Shown here piece by piece: positions 26,701-39,351 of a DNA stretch of 64,000 bases. The notes below the pieces were generated by a model that saw only the letters and a program-made list of their open reading frames with translations, ran no database searches and was not told the DNA's origin. Source of the stretch: Apostichopus japonicus (taxonomy: Eukaryota > Echinodermata > Holothuroidea > Aspidochirotida > Stichopodidae); contig NC_092564.1 in assembly GCF_037975245.1 (NCBI RefSeq), positions 12,488,484 through 12,552,483 of the forward strand, in the 5' to 3' direction. The stretch's first letter is position 1. The number at the start of each line of letters is the position of its first letter. The position numbers and the translations under genes are program-made.

Positions 26701-27399
26701 ATAGTTTTCCCCATCGGCCCATTGGTAGAGAACGAACGGTTGAAAAATTCATAGCAAAACAAAGGTGTCCCCTGGTTGTTGTTGTCTTGGTCAAGATGAA
26801 AAGCATGCGTTTGGTTAATGGTTTCCTCTCGACCAAAACAATAACAAAGAACGGGAATGAATTTTTCATTCACTGGATCTCTGGGAAAGGGCCAACAGTT
26901 AGGGGGGGGGGCAAGTTTCTGCAATAGTCACGTACAGGACAGCAAAGAGGTTCCACAGTGTAATTAGGACAATGTCATAAATTACTCGAGCAGATTTGTT
27001 CGCATTTATGTTATTCATATTGTTAAATATTCCCTTAATTTGGACACTTATCCACCCCTCCTCCTGGCTGTATGTTATAAAATACAGAATCAAATTGGTC
27101 AATGTCATGTCATGCTCGTGTGATTATTTACTATACAATAGTACTGAAAAGAGATTCATGTTTAGACCGGAGAGATCAAAATTGTTGGGCTTTAACGGCC
27201 TTGCTAACATTATCACTTTAACCTAGCTTCAGAGTTTAGTGTGGTGATCCTGCTTACGTGACATAGGCTAAAGCATATCATAAACTGTATATTTAATACA
27301 TTAGTGTATTAGTAAATGTAACGATGATGCATTAATTTGTCAGTGAGTGTCAATTAGATGTAGCAAGTAATTCTCAAAGATGTGCCAACTCTGTCACAG
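23761..27399. other. Non-coding intergenic stretch
   Basis: AT-rich sequence with no supported gene. It includes attaatta-type simple repeats at about 25540-25562, C-runs at 26041-26051 and a G-run at about 26902-26911. Short open frames on both strands overlap each other and have no motifs. Confidence 0.5.
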
Positions 27400-28504
27400 T
27401 GGATACTAAATCTGATTTCTGGATCAGGTAAAAATTAATTTCTTTATAGCAACTCAAAATATCAAAGTCAAAATAATATTCTGGCTTCTTGCCAACATCT
27501 AAATAAAACAGCAAGACTTGAGGTAATATCTTAATTTAATGAGATTAATTTTAATCTAAAAGTATTCTGCATATGTCTGACCTCTCTGGTTAACAAGCTT
27601 TTGCAGTTTTTGGGCAAGGGTAAATCTCCAGAGGTTAGTTCCAACTTATGGTTGTTACTGTGATATTGCCAAAGAGTGCTATTTTTTATTTTGTATGGGG
27701 CATGCACTTTTTTTCTTTCTTTTTTTCCCACTTTTGGCTTAATCTATGATAATCTTCAACTTTTGCTTCACCTTGAATACTTATTATTGTAATTTTCATG
27801 AATGTAAATAAGTACCATTATTATAGAAAATTCCTTTGAATATCAAGTATGCTATGTTTATCAAAACGATTGTGGCTTAATACAAACTAGTACCGAAGCT
27901 TGAATGGTTCATGTAAAGTATTTATTAGAGCATTAATGCAATAGTTCTTCTTTAGTGTTATTTACTTATCATACATGCTATTGATTCAATTTAAAAGCCT
28001 CCCTGTCGCTTCCCTATTCTTCCTTTAGAAAAAAATAATGTTTGGTTGTGAACTAAATATTTGATCATGTATAAAAGGTTCTGCATACTTTTATTTCTTC
28101 AGTTGGAGATTTACACCAATATTATACCCATCAAAAGCAATTTATACCAATTTTTTTCTAACTATAATTCCCTCCCTCTATTGTAACCTCTCAGAATTGC
28201 ATTTTTGACATTTTACTAGATAAATATATGTAACCCTGTGTTTAGTGAAACGTTTTTTCCCCTTGCTGTGAAAAAGTTGAAAAGTGTTCATCAAGGCCAC
28301 CCACCAGCTTACCTTAGATTTGCCAACCATGTTGTCCTGACAGTAAACTTGCCTCTTGTCTTTGTATATGTTGGCTTTTTGCTAATCCAAAGTGGTCAGT
28401 TATTTTGGATCACACTATTCCTCCTGTTCGTCAAATTTGCTTTGTATGCTAGCACAGTGCTCTCCAAAAACTATATCTTTAGTCCCATGTCTAAATCAAA
28501 ATAA
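27400..28504 (+). CDS. Possible terminal exons of a small membrane protein
   Basis: The supported part is 28246-28504 (stop TAA at 28502): 85 codons after an acceptor-like gtgtttag. They encode a basic, polar start (AVKKLKSVHQGHPPAYLRF), two hydrophobic segments (HVVLTVNLPLVFVYVGFLLI and FWITLFLLFVKFALYA) and a basic end (SPMSKSK). A 28-base segment at 27400-27427, with acceptor ctgtcacag and donor gtaaaa, joins it in phase 2 and would add DTKSDFWI. The amino-acid make-up looks like a real two-helix membrane protein end, but no start codon or earlier exons are identified and I do not recognise the family. It could also be a pseudogene fragment. Confidence 0.35.
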
Positions 28505-31500
28505 ATGTAATTAAGTTGGAAATGTTCCTCAACAATTAACTAAACTTTATTCAGCCCGATTCTTATATGCAAAAGCTAGGCTTGAGGTACTTCTGTTATG
28601 AAAGTGTGGAAGGTCTTAGCTAAATATTGATATAAAGCTAATAAAACAGTTAAGGATATAGTTTCTGTTAATTAACATATTTAAAGAAAAAACACACTGC
28701 CAGCCTAGTAAACTGATTTGAGTACAATACAGTCATTATTCCTACCCACTCCTCACACCACCACCCCTTTCCAACAAAGTCAATTTCAATAAGTAAAATG
28801 TAAGGAATAGTCTGTACCATTGAGCTGATGTTAGAATTGTAGGGAATGGCGATAAGCTAGTGCCTTTGTTTCTTCCCTTTATAGTTTCTTTTGGGGAGGG
28901 GGGGGGGAAAGAGAAATTTTGTGTCCAGTTCATTAAGATTTTCCCAGCCTTCCACCCCCACCCCACCCCTTCTTTCCAAATTTGAATAAAAGTCAGAATT
29001 GCTGGACTCCATCAGATATTGATCACAGTCCCCACCCAGATGTTTTATCAAAAATGGAGCAGCTTTGCTGTGTCCTCCTGCTTTTTGTTTCTACCCCCAA
29101 CCATCCTTCATACCAGCTCTACACCATCCACTTTAAAGTGACCACTTTAGATCTTTTCACCTTATTAGTGATGGTTGTATTGCTGAGGGACGATCTCTCT
29201 GAGATGGTTTGAAACAGGTTAGTGTTAAACAGATGACCGTGACATTGTTTCAGCACTTTAAATATTATCTGTTGTAGCAGCAGCTTTGCACCATTAGTTT
29301 TATCTGCCTCAAGCTTATCGTTTGAACTGCTTTCACATGCCTACAGTAAGTGCCTCATCATTCATTGTTGTGCTGCAAATTTGTCAATATGTTGATAAAA
29401 AATAAGACCATGGAAATAGTAGTAGGAATATGAATTAGTCCTCTCAGCGATTACCATCGGCTTAGCAGTTAGAATGGTCTCACTCAATAACATTCACTTA
29501 ATTTGGAACCAGGTTCTGTTACCTGTGGGTCGCCAAGGATTTCTCGATGGGCTGCATACAAAGTTTTAACTTAAGGTTAGGTTTTACCAATAGCCCATAA
29601 AAACTTATACCGACTATACAGCATGGAATTGTTAACAAGCTTTTTATTTGTAGTAGAAAGTTTGTAAACTCTATATACCAATTATCTGAGGATTGCAAGC
29701 CAAGATCGACAACCTTTTTGCAAGAATGCAGAGCCAACTATCATATGAGCAAAAATATTCCAATGGCATTGTAATGATTAACTTGGATGAGGTTGGGGAT
29801 GTTGGTTATGATCGATGGGTTGCAGCTGAATGCCAGAAAGTTTGGCTGGGTTGTGGCCTAAATAGGTTGCAGACCGCTTATTCTAGGTGCTACTGATTTA
29901 CAAACAAAAGGCTAGATATTTCAGTAGAGATAAATTTCTTTCTTGAAATTGAGAGAGGCATCTGTCATGTTTTTCTCAAACATGTGCTTTTATCTGAGAC
30001 GGAAGGTGGGGGAGGGGGGTTCTGGGGGGAGTGGATGCCCATAAGTGCATCAGTGCCAATGTGCTACTTTTGTATTTACCCTTTCATGCAGTCCAATACC
30101 CCTCCCTACTATTTATCTGGTCCCATAATGCTCCCTCTCCCCTGTCGCCCAATTTAACAATCCTTTTCCCTGCCATCCATCTTCTCGCTCCTAACCGTTT
30201 AATCTTGTCTCTTTGCCCTTGTTGAACAACTGAAATATTACAAACTTCAAAAAATTCACATTCTCCAAACTAATCTTTATTATAATTTTATAAGTTTGCG
30301 TTGAACACCTTGCACCAGAATATCTGTAAAACGTATCTAAAGCTTCCACAAAATTCTAGAGTACATTCTTCACGTTGCTGAAAGAGAAGCATATTTATAC
30401 CGATAAAGTCACAGGCAGCACCTCTGTAGATCCTTCTGTGTTCTTTTGTGGTGTATATGTTTTTCTTTGGTAGAATAGTAATCCTCGTCTATTTCCTTTC
30501 TTAATGTGCTCGTCAAGACCGTTAATTCGATCTGTGCCTCTTTCCTAAAACCTTAACAGCTTACACAAGAGTTTTTTCCACTCTTCGTATACAATATTAA
30601 AATATTGACTCAAAAAAACATCTTTTCTACCATAACGTTATACTCATGAAAGTATCGTTCAAAAGCATTGATATTTTTTTATTTATTCATGAGTGGCATC
30701 TAATGGCCTCTAATTATCCAGCAAAGTTGACTATTTTGCCAGTATTTAAATAATTACTCCTTGGTACCTCAACAAGTTTTCTGTTAGTTTGTTGGGTATG
30801 GATATTGCTCAATAGCCGGAGAGCGTTACTCCTTTGTGGTTAGTTTGTCCACTCGAGTGAAACGTTACCCCTGTGATCTTTTTCAAGCACCCTACGTAAA
30901 GCAACATGTTAACTTGATTTGCTCAAGTATAGGTTTTTAACCTGCTCTGAGTGGTTCTGTGCATTCTGCCTGTCGTTAATGGTGTAATGTTCCATGGACT
31001 CATCATCATAGTTTGAAGTGTCATATAGGAAAACATCCACAGAGGATGGCCATACATATTACATTGATGATGAAGATTCTTTAGCGAAGTATTCATGAAG
31101 CTAAGACCTTTCATATGCTTGTGTGGAAAATCACTTACATAGATAGCTACACTATTGCATCCCCTGATGAACTGGCCTTAAAAAATAAAATAAAATATGT
31201 CAAGCGTTTAGATTTTTGGGACTTGTGCCAATCATTACCACTTCCCACATCACATGTTTGGGATTTTTGGATAAATATGATGACCAATTTATTATTAATG
31301 GCTTTATGCCTGTTTCCTTGGCAGGTAATATCTGTAAATGGTGGTTTGAAGTAGTTGAGAAAGTCAGATAACGAATAAAACTAAGTGGATGATCTGTTGA
31401 ACCTACTTGTGTTAGTCGCCATTAAAGACTATTAACACAGATCAAAGAATTGTAAAAAGCCTTTTTTTGTAGAAAGATAAAAAACCAGTCTGGTGTGACA

Positions 31501-32753
31501 GGAAGTAATTTAAGGTTGAACGATATATTTACTCATCCACCTTACTTCCCATCTCAACACTGTAGCACGCACAGTAACATCAATGAGCCTTCTGTTTAAC
31601 ACTGTAGCATGCACAGTAACGTCAATGAGCCTTCTGTTTAACAAGGAGTGAAGATTTCCCAGGGTGCTACTTCTTTGGTTATATTTTTGAAACGACCTTT
31701 AAGCCTAAAAATGACTTTTAATGAGTTAAAAAGTTCTGAACAAGTTAAAAGTTCTGAACATGTATTCCACCACCACCTACCTTACCTTTTCCTTACCATT
31801 AATAGCTACAGTGAGCATAGTGAATTTGAAATTGAGCAGTCTGTACTGAGAAGTGAATGCCCCAAGGTGATAGGTGCTGGAAGGAGTTAGGGAATGAGTT
31901 AGTATGGTATTTTAATACTTGAACAGTGTATTCTCTATGCACCCACCTTCTCTTCCCCCATTAATAGATGCAGAATACATACTGATCTTATCAAGGCATC
32001 TGTACCAATAAGTGGATACCCCAGGGTGTACACTTCATAGGATAGGTTCTGGAATGATTTAGTATGGAGGGCATAGATTCTTGTAGCACCTGGAGTGGGG
32101 TACATATAGCTTAACCATGTCAGAACCCATCTGTTATTAAACTACAGTGAACCAAACTGTTTTAGGGAGTTGGGGGGAAAATGGAAGGTGTACATTGATA
32201 CAGTTCTTTGAAAATTTACTTAAAATACAATTATTGACTCTGCATCGTACCAGATTTTAACTTTATTCTACCAAACCGAAATGGTTGTACGTAGAGCTTC
32301 CCTTCACCTGCAAAAACAAACAATAGGTATTCACAAAATACTCAAAGAACCATTCTTACTTAGCATGCTTTAAATTCTACAGTTATTCACCAAAGGCATT
32401 TCTTTATTTCACTTTCAAACTTGTTATACTGCTTTAAGTGTGAGTCATGTACTAATTGCAATTGGTAAGTCTTAGAGTAGCAAGGAACCTCTCCATCATC
32501 TCGCAGATGACATTTTATCTCTTTGCATCGATTCAGCCAAGTGCCATTAGTGCTTAGTACATCTGCCTCTTCTTCGAAAAAAATAACACTCTTCACGGCG
32601 AACTCAACCTTCTTTTTTCTTCTTTCTTTTCCCACTTTCTTAAATATTCACATTTCATATAAATATATATATATATATCAACATCTGTCTATATGTATGT
32701 ACATATTATCGTACTTTGCATAAACCATCAGCTTTGACGTTTCATATTTCCAG
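28505..32753. other. Non-coding stretch with short duplications
   Basis: No firm gene. A segment at 29512-29900 begins caggttctgttacctgtggg, a style seen at ends of hAT elements, but no matching inverted end or target-site duplication was found. Minus-strand open segments at about 30930-31060 and 32387-32635 have coding-like composition but no proven splice structure. Confidence 0.45.
31556..31641. repeat. 42-bp direct tandem duplication
   Basis: Two copies beginning aacactgtagca at 31556 and 31598, both containing cacagtaac and tcaatgagccttctgttt. There are about two substitutions between them. Confidence 0.9.
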
Positions 32754-33605
32754 AAACTACGTCCTTGTCTATTCATGAAAAGTGGCAAGAGAGCTTTGCA
32801 TTTGATTTCAGTTGGATGAACAAAGGTAGAAAAATGTCAATTTAGGGATTTGTGTTTTGTACTTTCTTTCCCGTATACTAAATTCGCAGGTTTGAAGAGT
32901 GAATACATGTTTAGAAACATGTGTATCGATTGCCTCAAAGAAAAGAATCATAATAAAATAAGTCAATAATCAGTATTCCAAGGTTTCAAGTGTCTCATAG
33001 TCAGTAGCAAAAAGGATACGTATATTCTCTAAGAAAAGAAAGGGAAAAAATAGCTGTATTAGCAAAAAATTGATTGAAAAGGAAAACAAAGAATTGTACA
33101 CCAACTTTCCCCAAAGCCTCCTGAAAAATATTGGGACGGGAAACTCTGATTTCGAGGTCTACTAATTACAAATGGGGAACTGAGGAGGGAGGGGGAGGGA
33201 GTATGTATGTTTTACTTGGTGTCCCTGAAAGATTGCCAGTCAGGAGAACGAAACACATATTGCATAGAGAGTTGATGTGCAATCCTTTCATAAACATTGC
33301 TAATGGTATCTCGAAGATTACAGCATTTACATGGTTACTTTTAAGAAAAGGGGGTGGGGGGAATTAGAACTTCTCAGAGACTCTTGTCTGTGTCTGTAAT
33401 TAACTTAATCAAAAAACAGTCAGTGTGACATTCTCTTGCTGCTGTTTCATCATCGTTCTTTTGTGAGTATAAAAATAAAATTGTGTTAAATGGTTAAAAC
33501 TGATTTGCTTACATTTGATTTTGTTATTGCTTATTTACAGAATGGATCAGAGGGCACAGCTGTCTGAAGTTCCTGGAAGTTATATGCAGTAGGGTACCAG
33601 ATTAG
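32754..33605 (+). other. Two candidate exons of an unrecognised transcript
   Basis: Segment 32754-32825 has acceptor tttcatatttccag and donor gtagaa. It is open in one frame (TTSLSIHEKWQESFAF near its start), with phase 1 at both ends. Segment 33541 onward follows acceptor cttatttacag, joins in phase 1 (giving EWIRGHSCLKFLEV) and reaches TAG at 33603. The joined stretch is only about 44 codons, has no familiar motif and no start, so it may equally be a non-coding RNA. The sequence after 33605 to about 34150 is less AT-rich than its surroundings, which would fit a 3' untranslated exon. Confidence 0.3.
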
Positions 33606-36600
33606 GTTCGGTAGGTGACATTTGCATGTTATGATGAAGAAGGGCGCCAGCGAAGAACCCACCCGAGCAAATTAGGAGAGGGCAGAAAATGAAAGAAGGA
33701 AGAAATGGATAACCGACCGATCGATCGACTGACCGAATGGCGCAGAGAAGGATTAAGCGGGATAAAAGCTGTTAAGATCTAACACAGGATGAGGAATATG
33801 GTTGCCTCTATTAGAGGGACATTTCAGAATGTACCCAGTGTCCCGAGCAATGGCATGTAGTGGCTACCGCTCAGTGAAGTGTAAGTGAATCGATCCCAGC
33901 GTTATTCCTCGCTCCTCATTAGCATATGAACAGTCGGCAGAGAAAACTCCTGTAAATGAACAATTTGCATCTGTCAGTTGTCCGGGGGGATCACTACCCA
34001 CGGCGATGACGATACGTCTGTACCTGAAATAAGGCGGACAACGGATAGGAGTGAAACAGGGAACCACGACAAGGAGATTCAGAAGCGATTATATTCGTCC
34101 ACTATAAAGTCGACTGTTCTTCCTTACGCTGCGAAAGAAAAGAATGAACAAAGTTGATGTTACGGAGATGAGTAACGTTTAGGAAACAGTCGATGGAGAA
34201 ATGGGAAGAGAATATTGACAAGGCAAGAAGGACAAATACAATACATTATGTGTGCTATCAAAATCTTTTTAATCTCACTAGTTTTCATATGGTTCATTCT
34301 TTTAAACATGGTCTCATATGTTGCATGGTCGCATGTTTTATCTGAGTTCACAGTGACCCATCTACATAGGTAAGCAAGCGATCTGACTTTCTCAGCTGGA
34401 AGAGTCATTGTCAGACAGTTAACCCCAAAGATAATAGGAGATGGGATTGGTAGAGTAGGTAGGTTTGGGAAGGTAGGAGAGGGGGGAGGGGCTGTGTAAA
34501 AGTAAACTTGGTGATATAAATCTGGCATCAATCTCAGTTCATGTGCCAAGCCAAGCATGCACCATATATACAGATGTAACAAAACTCTGTAGTTATATCT
34601 TACAAATTAATGAAAGTGGCTGGAGTACAAGTCTAATTCTTGGAACATATTACTAATGAAGGTCAACTGGAGTGTGCCAGTCGATGAGTACAACAATTTC
34701 TATAAGTCAAGTAAGGAATACATCTAACCAACTCTGAAATGTATTTTACTCACAAGATCCACAACGCTGAGAAACAGGAATCAAGGAAATTTGGAGAACA
34801 GTTTACTTTCTTTATTTTCAGGATGGTAGTACTTTACAACTTCATTTCCATTAGATTGCCAATGATAAAACCAAAGCCATTTAGCCTTCAAGAAATATGA
34901 AAATGGACAAACTCTCAAATGGTTGGGTGTAATAGAGATGAATAAACAAAAAAAAGAGATACGGTTTGATACAACCAGTACTTTATTCGATGGTTTTAAC
35001 TGAAAGGAGACATGGAAAATAGGAGAAGAAAGAAAAATGCAACGCAGGATGAAATCTCGGCTACCGAAAAACATCAAAAATTCATTTCACTTTCAAGATC
35101 TTCCATCATATGAAGGAACAATAATTGCCCTTTTTTATCAAATTTCTTCCTTTTTTTTAAAGCCAATAATATTTTCTAAATACCAATCTAAAGTGCCTAA
35201 CAATAACAACAACGAAAAAAAGGTAGTTTATATGCATTTCTTGAAAAAAGCGAACTAGCATGTAGCTAGAAGTGTATTGAAATATTTGGGTCGGCTGTTT
35301 TTGCCTGAATGGTTTTTTTTTTTTCAATTTAAAAGAAAGTTTGTTCACAAATTCAACTCAATGTAATAACTTATCTTTAAATCATTTTATGAGGAACCTT
35401 TTTTTATATATATATCTTTTTTCTTTAAATTGTGAATGTTACAACTGGTCGGCCACTTGATGTTGACAAATTACCTTCTCCGAGAATTCGGAGACACTGG
35501 TCGTATTTGGATCCTCAGCAGAAAAATATGAATGGTTGTTGGGAGGAGGGGCAGCTAAAATTGGTGGATAAAGGGGCATAGGAGGGGGTAAGGAGAACAA
35601 TCATTATTCTTGGTGAAGTTATGTGATTGACAGTTTATAAGGTTTTGTAGAGTTTATTTGGAGTGTAATCTTTCTGAATTTACATTCTATCACAACAACA
35701 AAATTGTCAAGATCCGACATCTTTCACTTTTGGTCAGATATTTGAAACAAAGTTTGTAACAACATATTCTGTGTTTTTGAGTGTATAATTAATGCAGTGA
35801 TTCAAAGATAGTAACCTCTGTTATATACTCATTTTTCGATGTACGCAAATTGCAGATTTAACATGCATGGTTATGGCCTCAATCACCAGCGCGACATTTG
35901 GTATGCCAACATTTTTGACTGCAAAATAGACTGTTAAAATGTGCTTCTTTTACAGCTGAAATGCGTCTGATGTGAACTTTGAAAATTTATTAATATATCG
36001 ATTCAAAATTTTCAGGAGTTGTGAAACTTTTCTCGTAACTGTCCGTTGTCCCGCTGGGAGTGTGTTTGGCTAAAACAGAATTTGCTCAATGGTAACAGTC
36101 ATAGGTTTACCTCTACTCTACCTGAAAATAACATTTAAAATATTTCAAATTTAAACCAGATTTATAAAACTGATAAAAGTGTATAACGGTTTTAATAACC
36201 TCGCAGACGGTTTAAGGTTTGAAAGGGACTGAGAGATTTACTAACAAGTCTTTGATGGAAGTTCTAATAATCTTTGCTGTATTGTGGGTTTAAGTAAGTG
36301 AATAAGTACAATGCATGCTTGATAAAACATAACTCTACAAAATGGATTGAAATGTTCATGATTGATAATGGTTATATATCGCATAGGATGGTACAACCAC
36401 ATTACTATTAAAGGCAGTATGTACAGCATAGACATATGACAAGATATCACATGACAAACCAATATGTTAGTATTACAGAACTGACATAAATCTGCTATCA
36501 CCATGAACAGGTTTGTTCTAATTACTTAGGATGAAATCTAAACCTTGTCCATGTTGTCAGAAGACCAATAATGTTAACACTTTTAAAAAATTTAAGAGAA

Positions 36601-38569
36601 AAGGGGGGAAAATGAACTGTTTAACAAAAGTGCATATTATCTAATGTGAAGAACCTGTATAGGTAAATGTAAGGATCTTCTTCAAAGGCAGAAGGAATTG
36701 AAAACAGAGGAAAATGACTCAAACGGACAGATCTCAAAGACAAACTAAATCGGAACAATGAAAGGAGTGAAATTTGACCAAAGCAGTCGGCTTTACGATG
36801 AAAGGAAAGAAGATAATGAAAGAGACTGCTGGAGATTAAATGGGAGCGACACTCTGTAGATGAGTATAGAGAAGAGACAAATAAAGAGCAATGGAAGTTC
36901 AGGAGAGAATTAGTAGTAGCAATGGATGATAAGGAGAGAATTAGTAGTAAGGAGACAAAAGATTATATTAAATCCATCATTGTCAATACAGAAGAGACAT
37001 TTTAGCAATGGATTTTAAGGAGAGAATTAGTCATAGCAATGGATGATAAGGAGAGAATTAGTAGTAAGGAGACAAAAGATTATATTAAATCTATCACTCT
37101 CAAATGTCAGACGAGTTAGAAAGCAACAAATTACGTCCAACAGTTCACGACTGGAGATATTCGTCCATGATACCCTAGAAGGATGGCTATCAAAATAACT
37201 GATGGATTGCTCCAGTGTATAGACAGACAGACAGATAGATGCTCTTTTATACACTTTGGCATGCTAGATAGTGAACCTATGTTGACTTTGCATTCTATCA
37301 TATTCACTACAATGGGTGTTTTTTTTTTCTTTTTCTTCATGAACTCTTTACAAACCTCTTCATTCGCACCTGCTAAGGCAGAGAAAGCTAGAACAATGCC
37401 ATGGCTGACCCATGACCCATGAATTCTGTAAAGTATCTCCCACAATGCGTTTGGGGGCTCTGTTCTACTTTTATAGCAGTGGAACAAGCTCTTCTTTGTT
37501 ACATTCATTAGAAATACAGGGATTCTGAGCATATGATAAAATTTCCATTTTGGATTCAAAAGTCTCTCACCAAGCCATGTTTGTAATTAGTAAAGGAAGG
37601 AAAAAGCTGAGTTCAAAAGGAAGGACACTTGAGGAGGTCATGACCGGAATAGAGGAAGGGAGGGTGAGAGTGTGAACAAGAGGTGTCATCATATGAGGCA
37701 GCAATTATTTGTAGACTTAAATTTTTTGTCTTTATGAAAAACAAATTTGCTCATCTACGAGAAATGTCAGCCCAACTTGCACTTCTCTTTTTCATTACAA
37801 AGGACAATGGGCTTGAGCATTAGCTGTAAATTTGCAAAATATGGATAATTTATGTTTCAAAGCCGGTTTTGAATAGAGGCAGACCCATTTTGGAAAGCAT
37901 TGTACCATTTTAGCCATGATGGTGTTTAGAAGGACAGAGTAGAGCAAAAACAGATTAAGGCAACTAGGATGTATTTTAAAATTATAAACAAAAAACTTGA
38001 AATAAAGTAGCTGATTGTATCCATTTATTTTAGGGGAGGTTAATTAATCACTTTTAAAACCAATAAAAGTAATAAGATTGTCCTTAATGGTGCAAGTTTA
38101 AGAATGCAATCAATGTATATGAAATATATTTTCAATTTCTTATATTTGTACAAAAAAATAGTTTAAATCCAATTTTAAGTAAACATGGTTAAAAAAAAGG
38201 TTCCTGTAAATAAAACGTTGACATGAAAATATAATATTTGTTTTTCCTCTCTTTTGTTTTTTCTTGTTTCTGTGAAGTATATCTCACTTTATATAGTTAG
38301 AATTGATGAAACAAGGTATTAACATTTAGGTCTGTACTGATGAGCTGATGTCATCATGAGCGTTCCAGAGAATGAGAATACATGAGATGGATATTTTCAC
38401 ACCGGGATAGCTACAGAAACATTTCTAGGACTAATTACTTTTATTCCTTGCCAGAGGCCAAAAAATCTATGAGAGGGTCATCGCGTGTGTGTGTGTGACA
38501 CCTTTGCTTATAAACACGAAAACTCGAACGCATAAATGATGGATGGACTTCATTTTAGAAAATATGTGG
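33606..38569. other. Non-coding stretch with local repeats
   Basis: No supported gene. It contains the 117-bp spaced duplication at 36918-37094 and purine-rich sequence at about 36660-37090. A phrase ggatcttcttcaaaggc near 36671 also occurs at about 56848 and marks a dispersed repeat family. Minus-strand open frames of about 140 codons at 34160-34582 and 37131-37559 lack splice context. Confidence 0.45.
36918..37094. repeat. Direct repeat pair, 117 bp apart
   Basis: A roughly 57-bp segment starting agcaatggatgataaggaga occurs at 36918 and again at 37035 and continues through gacaaaagattatattaaat. Only one difference is visible near its end (tccatc versus tctatc). Related phrases (gagagaattagt) lie between, so this may be a partly collapsed tandem array. 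Confidence 0.85.
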
Positions 38570-38577
38570 ATTTAGTA

Positions 38578-38935
38578 CAGGGTTGTCCAACCGCCGCAGG
38601 GTTGCGTCCGGCCCGCCAGAGATGCTCTACAGTGAGAAATTTTAGTGAGCAGATTTATTGATAACAATTTGAAGCTATATAATCAATCATTCGAACCTTC
38701 TGGGTCCAAAAAACTGCATACAGGTCATTTTGTGTGACACTCTCAGCGGAGGGGGGGGGGGGCGGCTGGACTTTATTCATCTGTTTTATCAGGAAGGAAA
38801 ATAAATCAGCGCGTGCAGTGCTCACATTTTGTGCCCTGGGCTTCGGGGAAAATTCGAGCGTAGGGTTCATGCGGCCCCCTCCTTCATCATAATCATTGCA
38901 TGTGGCCCTCCTCTGCAAAAGGATGGACAACCCTG
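38578..38935. mobile_element. Non-autonomous hAT-like transposon (MITE), 358 bp
   Basis: The left end cagggttgtccaaccgccgc and the right end (reverse complement cagggttgtccatcc) are terminal inverted repeats. They are flanked by a perfect 8-bp target-site duplication, ATTTAGTA, at 38570-38577 and 38936-38943. The CAGGG start, the ggcccgc-like subterminal sequence and the 8-bp duplication fit the hAT superfamily. There is no transposase, so it would depend on one encoded elsewhere. The intact duplication shows the insertion is not very old. Confidence 0.85.
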
Positions 38936-39351
38936 ATTTAGTAGAACCCTATTGCTTCCTGTCAAGAGAGGTCAAAAGTCTGAAAACCTAGTAAACATGA
39001 TAACTCAAACAAAACGTAAGGTGGATGAACTTCATATTTAGTATGCAGATGCACCATAATGAATTGAAAAAATTTGGTGTTTTTCTATGGAGGTAAAAGG
39101 TCATTCGAAGTCAACAGAGGTCACAGCCTGAAATCCTTTTTAAGCTCTTGCACTCAAAGTGGAAAGCTTCAATTTACGTGGATGCAACTTATCGAGTACA
39201 AGAACCCTTTCGTTTCTGCTGAGGTCAAGGATCATTGGAGGCGGTCAAAATATTAAAATTGGTCACCAGTGTTAGTCCCAGTTCTATATTTCATACAAAA
39301 AAAGCGTTCATCATTCATAATAGCTGAAAGCCTGGGAGAGGAAACATTTAG

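Noticed and set aside
29512-29900. Possible hAT element (caggttctgttacctgtggg start)
   Set aside because: The proposed right end does not pair with the left, and no target-site duplication is visible.
37131-37559. 142-codon minus-strand frame
   Set aside because: It crosses a poly-Lys tract from a simple repeat and includes the flank of a local duplication; no recognised domain.
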